Assembly: GCF_003461245.1 (NCBI RefSeq)
Contig: NZ_QTWS01000020.1
Coordinates: 39,574 to 79,055, forward strand
Length of the DNA: 39,482 nucleotides
Source: Blautia sp. AF19-10LB
Lineage (GTDB): Bacteria; Bacillota; Clostridia; Lachnospirales; Lachnospiraceae
Direction: 5' to 3'
Shown here: positions 34,291 to 39,482 of the stretch, in pieces
Numbering within the stretch: position 1 is the first letter of the stretch
Layout: each line of letters begins with the position of its first letter
The notes under the pieces: generated by a model
Databases searched by the model: none
The model's input: the letters and a program-made list of their open reading frames with translations, nothing else
Told to the model about the DNA's origin: nothing
Position numbers and translations under genes: made by a program

Positions 34291-35127
34291 TCACAGCGAA
34301 AGGAACTTTTTACAGTTAAATTTTCCCCATCCCTGCTGATTTTTCGGAAGGCCGAGGTCGTCTGCGCTGTCGCGGAGCATCATCTTGATATCTACGTTGG
34401 TGAGCATGGGATCTTTTTCCAGTGCAAGTGCCGCCGCCCCGGAGATCATTGGCGTGGACATCGACGTACCGCTTTTCATTCCATACGTATTTCCCGCCCC
34501 GGCCGCACACGACATGATCCGGCGTCCCGGTGCCACCAGATCCGGTTTACAGACACACTCAAACGTCGGCCCTCGCCCGGAGATTCCCTCTTTTCCCATA
34601 AGCATATCGCTGGAACCCACCGTGATCACTTTTTTGCTGCACCCCGGAGCAGTGATACTGCCCGGCTCCGGTCCCTGGTTTCCCGCTGCCGCAACGACCA
34701 CCAGTCCCTGATCCCAGAGCTGTTCCACGCCGCGCACCAGAACATCCTTGTCATTCCTGGTACGATATGTCGTGCCGACAGAAATATTCACCACTCGGAT
34801 CCTGTACTCCTCCCGATGGTTCATAAGCCACTGAAACGCCGCCAGGATATCCTCCTTATTGCCGTTTCCAAAACGATCCAGCACCTTAAGCCCGATCAGC
34901 GAACATCCCGGTGCCATCCCTTTGTACTTTCCCATAGAAGCCGCTCCGCTGCCTCCTAAGATCCCCGCCACACACGTTCCATGACCATTATCATCGTAAG
35001 GTAATTTCCTGTATGATATAAAATCTGCAAAAGCATAAATACGATCACCAAAATCCATATGAGGATAAATTCCCGTATCAAAAAGTGCCACACCAACCCC
35101 TTTTCCGGTATAAGCTGACTGCTTCAT
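34291..35127 (-). CDS. Subtilisin-like serine protease (S8), cytoplasmic type
   Basis: The 278-residue protease has a complete S8 triad: Asp in VALFDTGIYPH, His in DDNGHGTCVAGILGG, Ser in SGTSMSTPMISGAAAL, and the oxyanion Asn in VVVAAAGNQGP. I start at ATG 35127, seven bases after AAGGAG; the longer open frame upstream has no good ribosome site and its extra residues are unlike the family. With this start there is no signal peptide and at most a very short propeptide, so it resembles intracellular subtilisins. The C-terminus (RDSADDLGLPKNQQGWGK) is typical. Substrates are unknown. It is divergent from a small membrane protein gene. Confidence 0.92.
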   Translation of the reverse strand: MKQSAYTGKGVGVALFDTGIYPHMDFGDRIYAFADFISYRKLPYDDNGHGTCVAGILGGSGAASMGKYKGMAPGCSLIGLKVLDRFGNGNKEDILAAFQWLMNHREEYRIRVVNISVGTTYRTRNDKDVLVRGVEQLWDQGLVVVAAAGNQGPEPGSITAPGCSKKVITVGSSDMLMGKEGISGRGPTFECVCKPDLVAPGRRIMSCAAGAGNTYGMKSGTSMSTPMISGAAALALEKDPMLTNVDIKMMLRDSADDLGLPKNQQGWGKFNCKKFLSL

Positions 35128-35274
35128 GAATATACTCCTTATAAATGGACTTATTTTAGTGTATTCCGGATATCTGTGGATTGCTTCGCAATAAAGCATT
35201 TCTCCCAATTCCATGTATAACTTTCGAAAAAATGCCAATACTGAAAGCCATAGGAAATAAAAGGAGGCTTTTTT

Positions 35275-35430
35275 ATGCTGATACTCTTTCTTGTACTCTT
35301 TTTTCTGCTGCAGGCGCTCGTACTCTTCTGCTGCCTCGCCGCCGGGAACGATCCCGCATCCCAGAAAATTTCCGATCAGGAACAGATGGATTATATCAGA
35401 CGGTGGATGGAGAAGCATTCCGGGTCATGA
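35275..35430 (+). CDS. 51-residue single-pass membrane protein
   Basis: A short open frame starts at ATG 35275, seven bases after a full AAGGAGG (35261-35267), and ends at TGA 35430. Residues 2-23 are a hydrophobic helix (LILFLVLFFLLQALVLFCCL) with two cysteines at its end; the remainder is a polar tail with acidic and basic residues (DEQ-type helix ISDQEQMDYIRRWMEKHSG). A terminator lies eight bases after the stop, so the unit looks complete. I know no family for it. It is divergently placed to the subtilisin-like protease, which might hint at a link, but that is speculation. Confidence 0.7.
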   Translation: MLILFLVLFFLLQALVLFCCLAAGNDPASQKISDQEQMDYIRRWMEKHSGS

Positions 35431-35437
35431 ATATAAA

Positions 35438-35484
35438 AAATCGAGGGTATAACAGCCATTTGTGACTATTGTACCCTCTGTTTT
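35438..35484. terminator. Bidirectional terminator between the small membrane protein and glmS
   Basis: GAGGGTA (35443-35449) pairs with TACCCTC (35472-35478). A T-run follows on the plus strand and on the minus strand (A-run at 35435-35440). It lies between two convergent genes. Confidence 0.75.
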
Positions 35485-35495
35485 TCTTTTTACTA

Positions 35496-37334
35496 TTATT
35501 CTACTGTAACACTCTTGGCAAGGTTTCTCGGCTTATCTACATCAAGACCCTTTGCAACACTTACATAGTATCCCAGAAGCTGTAACGGGATCACAGCAAG
35601 AGAAGTTGCAAAGTATGGATCTGTCTTTGGAATATAAACAGTGAAATCTGCAGTATCTTCGATGTTATAGTTTCCAAAAGTAGTCATTCCCATCAGATAT
35701 GCTCCACGGCTCTTGCATTCTACCATATTGCTGACTGTTTTTTCATAAAGATCCGGCTGAGTGAGGACACCGATCACCAGTGTTCCATCCTCGATCAGAG
35801 AAATCGTTCCGTGTTTCAGCTCACCTGCAGCATATGCCTCTGAATGGATGTAGCTTACTTCTTTCATCTTGAGGCTGCCTTCCATGCTGATTGCATAGTC
35901 GATTCCACGACCTACGAAGAAAGTATCATGTGCGTTTGCCTGCTTGGACGCAAACCACTGAATGCGCTCCTTGTCATCAATGATTCTCTGGATTTTCTCC
36001 GGAAGAGTCTGAAGTTCTTTGATGTATCCTGTGTACTGCTCCTCTGTGATCTGCTCTCTTACCAGTGCGAACTGGATTGCCAGTACATAAGATGCCATCA
36101 TCTGTGTACTGTAAGCTTTGGTTGTCGCAACAGAAATTTCCGGTCCCGCAAGTGTATAGAATACATTACCTGCTTCACGGGCAATAGAAGATCCCACAAC
36201 ATTTACGATCGCAAGCGTTCTGATTCCATGATCCTTACACAGTCTCAGTGCTGCAAGGCTGTCTGCGGTCTCTCCGGACTGGCTGATCACGATCGCCAGT
36301 GCATGAGGATCCAGAATCGGATTACGATAACGGAATTCAGACGCAAGTTCCACACGAACCGGAATTCTTGCCATATCTTCGATCACATACTGTGCAGCCA
36401 TTCCTACATGATACGCAGAGCCACAGGCAACGATATAAATCTGGGAAATATCTTTGATCTCATCCTCTGCCAGACCGACTTCTGCCAGATCGATCCTGCC
36501 ATCCTTCAGAACAGAGTTCAGTGTATCCTGTACAACTTTTGGCTGCTCATGGATCTCTTTCATCATGAAATGCTCGAATCCAGCTTTTTCTGCTGCTTCT
36601 GCATCCCAGTCGATCACTTTCATCTTCTTCTCGATTTCTTCCCCATCAAGGTTGTAGAAAGTAATCTCACCCTTACGTACACGGGCCATCTCCATATTGC
36701 CGATATAATAAACATTTCTGGTATATTTCAGGATAGCCGGAACATCAGAAGCAATATAAGCTTCTCCATCCTCCACACCAAGGATCATCGGGCTGTCCTT
36801 TCTTGCGACATAAATTTCTTCCGGATAATCACGGAACATGATAGCAAGTGCATAAGATCCACGGATACGGACCATAGAATGATTGATCGCATCTACCGGA
36901 GTTCCCTCATATTTCTTATAGTAGTAGTCAATCAGTTTCACGGCTACTTCTGTATCTGTCTCTGAATAGAATGTATATCCTTTACGTGTCAGTTTATCCT
37001 TCAGTTCCTGGTAATTCTCAATGATTCCGTTATGTACGGCAACGATATTTCCATCATCGCTGACATGCGGATGTGCATTGTTCTCAGAAGGTTCTCCATG
37101 AGTTGCCCAACGTGTATGACCAATACCGCAGGTACCCGGAACAGACTCACCGCCATTTGTCTTCTCAGCAAGTCCCCTCAGACGTCCCTTTGCCTTAATA
37201 ACTGTGGTCTCACCTTCACCATCACGCACAGCAATTCCTGCTGAATCATAACCACGATATTCCAGTTTAGAAAGACCATCTAACAGAATCGGCGCCGCCT
37301 GATGATTACCTGTAAACCCTACAATTCCACACAT
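35496..37334 (-). CDS. glmS: Glutamine-fructose-6-phosphate aminotransferase (isomerizing)
   Basis: The 612-residue enzyme makes glucosamine-6-phosphate, the first step to peptidoglycan amino sugars. The N-terminal glutaminase uses Cys2 (MCGIVGFTGN), with HTRWATHGEPSENNAHPH and HNGIIENYQELK. Two SIS isomerase domains follow (ISQSGETADSLAALR; VGRGIDYAISMEGSLKMKEVSYIHSEAYAAGELKHG), ending in the standard DKPRNLAKSVTVE. Length is normal. The promoter is at 37392-37420, leaving a leader of about 50 bases, too short for a glmS ribozyme, so control must be by other means. Confidence 0.98.
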   Translation of the reverse strand: MCGIVGFTGNHQAAPILLDGLSKLEYRGYDSAGIAVRDGEGETTVIKAKGRLRGLAEKTNGGESVPGTCGIGHTRWATHGEPSENNAHPHVSDDGNIVAVHNGIIENYQELKDKLTRKGYTFYSETDTEVAVKLIDYYYKKYEGTPVDAINHSMVRIRGSYALAIMFRDYPEEIYVARKDSPMILGVEDGEAYIASDVPAILKYTRNVYYIGNMEMARVRKGEITFYNLDGEEIEKKMKVIDWDAEAAEKAGFEHFMMKEIHEQPKVVQDTLNSVLKDGRIDLAEVGLAEDEIKDISQIYIVACGSAYHVGMAAQYVIEDMARIPVRVELASEFRYRNPILDPHALAIVISQSGETADSLAALRLCKDHGIRTLAIVNVVGSSIAREAGNVFYTLAGPEISVATTKAYSTQMMASYVLAIQFALVREQITEEQYTGYIKELQTLPEKIQRIIDDKERIQWFASKQANAHDTFFVGRGIDYAISMEGSLKMKEVSYIHSEAYAAGELKHGTISLIEDGTLVIGVLTQPDLYEKTVSNMVECKSRGAYLMGMTTFGNYNIEDTADFTVYIPKTDPYFATSLAVIPLQLLGYYVSVAKGLDVDKPRNLAKSVTVE

Positions 37335-37391
37335 AAATATATCTCCTCTTTTTCATTTCACTTTTGCATTGATAAATTCAATTTTTGCTCT

Positions 37392-37420
37392 ATGATAACA
37401 TACAACAGGCGATAATTCAA
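37392..37420 (-). promoter_or_regulatory. Promoter of glmS
   Basis: On the minus strand TTGAAT (37415-37420) and TATCAT (37392-37397) are 17 bp apart. GAGGAGAT serves as ribosome site before the ATG at 37334. Confidence 0.65.
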
Positions 37421-37483
37421 TCATTTTTACATTATTAACCGTTTTGATTGCATTTTATGCATGTGCTGTTGAAGATTTTCCTG

Positions 37484-37912
37484 TCAGAACTTCTCCTGAA
37501 ACTGAGTTAACATCTGCAGGTAAACTTTCAGCAAATGCCGCTTGGATGGTGTACATTTTCTGTAGAGCATCAGCAATTCCTGTTCTTCTTTGCTTATATT
37601 TTCTATGGTTTCATCACATGGTTCTATCAGTAAATCTGAAATAGGAATATCCAGTGCATTGCACAGTTTGTACACCGTATACATATATGGCTTTGTCTTG
37701 CCCGCCAGAAGTGAATGAATTGTTGAAGTTGATATATCTGCCCCCTTCGCCAGAGTATACCTTGAAATTCCTCTCATCTTACAGATCTTATCAACATTCT
37801 GGATCAGTTCCTTGCTCTTTTCCTCCGGATTGTATCTTCCCGGTCTTTTTTCTGTGTGTTTTTGTGGAATCTTCTTTTCGCTCAATTGATTTCCCTTCCT
37901 CTCCTGTATCAT
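37484..37912 (-). CDS. XRE-family helix-turn-helix regulator
   Basis: The 142-residue protein has a charged N-terminal arm and then an XRE/Cro-type DNA-binding domain (about 45-100): NVDKICKMRGISRYTLAKGA, then ISTSTIHSLLAGKTKPYM and LCNALDIPISDLL. The C-terminal 40 residues are helical and may dimerise. The ATG at 37912 has no ribosome site. The TTG at 37885 (LSEKKIPQ) has GGAAGGG at a suitable distance and may be the true start; this does not affect the domain. It is a single gene upstream of glmS on the same strand, and its targets are unknown. A -10-like TATTAT lies at 37935-37940. Confidence 0.85.
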   Translation of the reverse strand: MIQERKGNQLSEKKIPQKHTEKRPGRYNPEEKSKELIQNVDKICKMRGISRYTLAKGADISTSTIHSLLAGKTKPYMYTVYKLCNALDIPISDLLIEPCDETIENISKEEQELLMLYRKCTPSKRHLLKVYLQMLTQFQEKF

Positions 37913-38019
37913 TAAGAAGCATAAAAAAGCCTCTATAATAAATACGAGGAAAATCGCGAAAAATCACGCGGGAATTTAAAAAAATTTATTTTTCTTGCAT
38001 TTTTATTCGTTATATCGAA

Positions 38020-38148
38020 TTATTCATCCTTTGAAATAGAATTAAATTGAATCATTTTTATGCAATTAATCAACTCTTCTATCTGTTCATCCATGAAACA
38101 TATTCTTAAATATTCATCCAAAATTTGCGCATATTTTCTCTCATTGTC
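38020..38148 (-). pseudogene. C-terminal remnant of a gene cut by the IS3 element
   Basis: On the minus strand a 42-codon open stretch ends at TAA (38020-38022) and begins exactly where the insertion element starts; reading further in the same frame meets a stop a few codons inside the element. The peptide (KYAQILDEYLRICFMDEQIE followed by ELINCIKMIQFNS) is amphipathic and protein-like, not low complexity. The 5' part of the gene would lie beyond the right edge of the window. Family unknown. It could also be a chance open frame. Confidence 0.45.
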
Positions 38149-38233
38149 TATAGTGGTTCAGTTGTCAAGACAAAAAACTAAGCTTTTTATAATGAACTGA
38201 TATATGTAACTGGGTAGGGGAGAAAATCCCCCC

Positions 38234-39094
38234 TTAGGCTGCATGATCATCCAGTAACAGAATCGGATAATAGCAGGATGCAGGTGTCTGATTATTGAGT
38301 GCAGAATGACAACGTTCAAAGTTGTAAGTGTGCACATATTTACCGATTGCCTTCCGTGCTTCTCTGATATTATTATATTGGGTCAGATATGCTTCCTCGT
38401 ACTTGAAGCTTCGGAACCATCGTTCAATCATGATATTGTCAGCCCACCGGCTTTTACCATCCATGCTTTGACGGATCTGGTTCTCTTTTAGGAAATTCAT
38501 GTACTCATTGCTTGTAAACTGACAGCCCTGATCTGAATTCAGGATAACAGGTTTTGCCACTATAAACGCCTTTTTTAACGCAGTTATGACCATTCTGGTA
38601 TCCAGAGTATCATCGACTTCCCAGCCAACGATACAGCGGCTGTACCAGTCAATCACAGCGGCCAGATACAGGAATCCACGCTTAATGGGGATGTATGTAA
38701 TGTCGATTGACCATGCCTGATTTGGACGGTCGATAACGGCGTTACGTAGCAGATACGGGCAGACTTTAGCCTGTTGCATACGTTTAGAAAGGTTCATTTT
38801 TGGATAAATTGGATCAATCCCCATTTCATTCATATAACGGCGCGTTTTCCGGCGGCCAACCTGATGCCCACGCTTCTTCAGTTGAGCAGACAGTTGTCGT
38901 GCTCCCCAGGCTGGGTTATCCGTGTGTAATCGATCTATGATCGATTTGCAATCTAACTCCTCCTGAGATATGGGCGTGCCCTTGTAATAAACACTGGTAC
39001 GATTGATATCAAGAAGCGCAGCTCCTGTTTTAACTGGAAGTTCTTTAGTCTTCAAAAGGTTTTGGACTAAATTTACTCTCGTAATCAGGTCCAA
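38234..39094 (-). CDS. IS3-family transposase OrfB (DDE integrase)
   Basis: The 286-residue frame holds the integrase core. An N-terminal HTH_21-type segment (CKSIIDRLHTDNPAWGARQL) is followed by the DDE residues: Asp in WSIDITYIP, Asp in LNSDQGCQF and Glu in MIERWFRSFKYE, with the usual spacing, and a C-terminal PASCYYP. It starts at TTG 39094 in the +1 frame relative to OrfA and overlaps it by 50 bases. In the OrfB frame the sequence is open back to the 9-A tract (39108-39116), just after a TGA, so slippage on that tract could fuse OrfA and OrfB. The core residues are intact, so the element may be active. Confidence 0.93.
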   Translation of the reverse strand: MDLITRVNLVQNLLKTKELPVKTGAALLDINRTSVYYKGTPISQEELDCKSIIDRLHTDNPAWGARQLSAQLKKRGHQVGRRKTRRYMNEMGIDPIYPKMNLSKRMQQAKVCPYLLRNAVIDRPNQAWSIDITYIPIKRGFLYLAAVIDWYSRCIVGWEVDDTLDTRMVITALKKAFIVAKPVILNSDQGCQFTSNEYMNFLKENQIRQSMDGKSRWADNIMIERWFRSFKYEEAYLTQYNNIREARKAIGKYVHTYNFERCHSALNNQTPASCYYPILLLDDHAA

Positions 39095-39392
39095 GTGTTT
39101 CTTCAGATTTTTTTTTCAACCAATCCACCTGCATGGTGAGCTGGCCAACTTTTTTCGCATATTCAGCTTTTTCCTTGCGCTCTAAAGCGAGCTTTTCTTT
39201 CAGGTTATCCTCTCGTGTGTCATCAAAAACCACAGATGCTTTATCGAGGAACTCCTTCTTCCAGTTGCGGAGAAGATTCGGCTGAATATTGTTTTCGGTT
39301 GCGATTGTATTTAAGTCTTTTTCTCCTTTGAGCAGTTCAATCACTAATTCTGATTTGAATTTGGCGGAGAAATTTCTTCTTGTTCGAGACAT
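39045..39392 (-). CDS. IS3-family transposase OrfA (HTH protein)
   Basis: The 115-residue frame encodes a helix-turn-helix (RRNFSAKFKSELVIELLKG, then LNTIATENNIQPNLLRNWKKE) and a leucine-zipper-like coiled coil (about 62-95), as in IS3/IS911 OrfA proteins that bind the element's ends. The ATG at 39392 opens the frame about 90 bases from the right end. It ends shortly after the 9-A tract used, in relatives, for programmed frameshifting into OrfB. Confidence 0.93.
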   Translation of the reverse strand: MSRTRRNFSAKFKSELVIELLKGEKDLNTIATENNIQPNLLRNWKKEFLDKASVVFDDTREDNLKEKLALERKEKAEYAKKVGQLTMQVDWLKKKSEETLGPDYESKFSPKPFED

Positions 39393-39482
39393 AATAATAA
39401 TCCTTCTTTCTGTAGTGTTTACAGTATATCAGATTCATTAAGAAATGTCTCTTGAAGTGTCTTAAATTACGATACCATTATA

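Larger units (their letters stand above)
38145..39482 (-). mobile_element. IS3-family insertion sequence (right end at or beyond the window edge)
   Basis: Two transposase frames are bounded by imperfect inverted ends. Reading inward, the left end is TATAGTGGTTCAG...AAGACA (from 38149) and the right end TATAATGGTATCG...AAGACA (from 39482). The left end may begin at TGTC 38145, in which case a few bases of the right end are outside the window. No target duplication can be checked because the right flank is missing. Confidence 0.85.

Noticed and set aside
37335..37483. glmS ribozyme upstream of glmS
   Set aside because: Only about 150 bases lie between the genes, a promoter sits about 60 bases before the start, and I see no ribozyme-like core.
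37950..37980. CGCG-flanked small hairpin upstream of the XRE gene as an operator
   Set aside because: Four-base arms are too short to support a call; no second copy is seen.

Overview
The window reads as a chromosomal segment of a spore-forming, anaerobic, low-to-moderate GC Firmicute, most likely a Lachnospiraceae gut bacterium; the genus cannot be fixed from sequence alone. The grounds are strong AGGAGG ribosome sites, sigma-A type promoters with 17-bp spacers, sporulation genes yqfC and yqfD, an NfnAB-type ferredoxin:NADP pair, Rex, and an Rpn-type nuclease remnant of a kind I associate with this family. Almost everything is on the minus strand. The exceptions are a small acidic secreted or anchored protein (3876-4421), an ABC-F ATPase (30981-32903) and a 51-residue membrane protein (35275-35430).

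Layout. 1-850: an internally deleted Rpn-family nuclease remnant flanked by a terminator and three tandem hairpin repeats. 856-3686: a hybrid sensor kinase with two extracellular solute-binding-like domains, split by a one-base frameshift. 3876-4867: two lineage-specific hypothetical genes. 5005-7376: a tRNA modification pair (miaB and a dihydrouridine synthase). 7510-8406: an M14 carboxypeptidase-like protein whose metal ligands are mostly replaced. 8537-10999: a large surface protein with a duplicated domain. 11207-17183: a compact minus-strand cluster yqfC-yqfD-phoH-ybeY-proB-DUF896-fau-proA, joining sporulation, RNA maturation, proline synthesis and folate recycling. 17251-21475: ftsK-rlmH-cupin-DUF2284. 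21679-25030: uppP, then the electron-bifurcating pair nfnA-nfnB. 25148-30822: rex, the NAD(P)HX repair enzyme, alr, mazF, yebC and a TepA-like protease. 30981-37334: an ABC-F protein, NADP isocitrate dehydrogenase, an intracellular-type subtilisin and glmS. 37484-39482: an XRE regulator, then an IS3-family element that appears to have cut a gene whose C-terminal tail remains at 38020-38148.

The genes are mostly housekeeping. Rex (NADH/NAD sensing), NfnAB (NADH, ferredoxin and NADPH balancing), isocitrate dehydrogenase (NADPH) and the NAD(P)HX repair enzyme give the right half a redox theme. GlmS, Alr and UppP supply or recycle cell-wall precursors. I see no tRNA or rRNA gene, CRISPR array or prophage. 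No intergenic stretch exceeds about 300 bases. I found no convincing new multi-gene system. The least ordinary signals are the degenerate M14 protein, two hairpins that hold both a terminator and the next gene's ribosome site, the orphan MazF, the duplicated surface protein, the frameshifted sensor kinase, the IS-cut gene and several uncharacterised small proteins.
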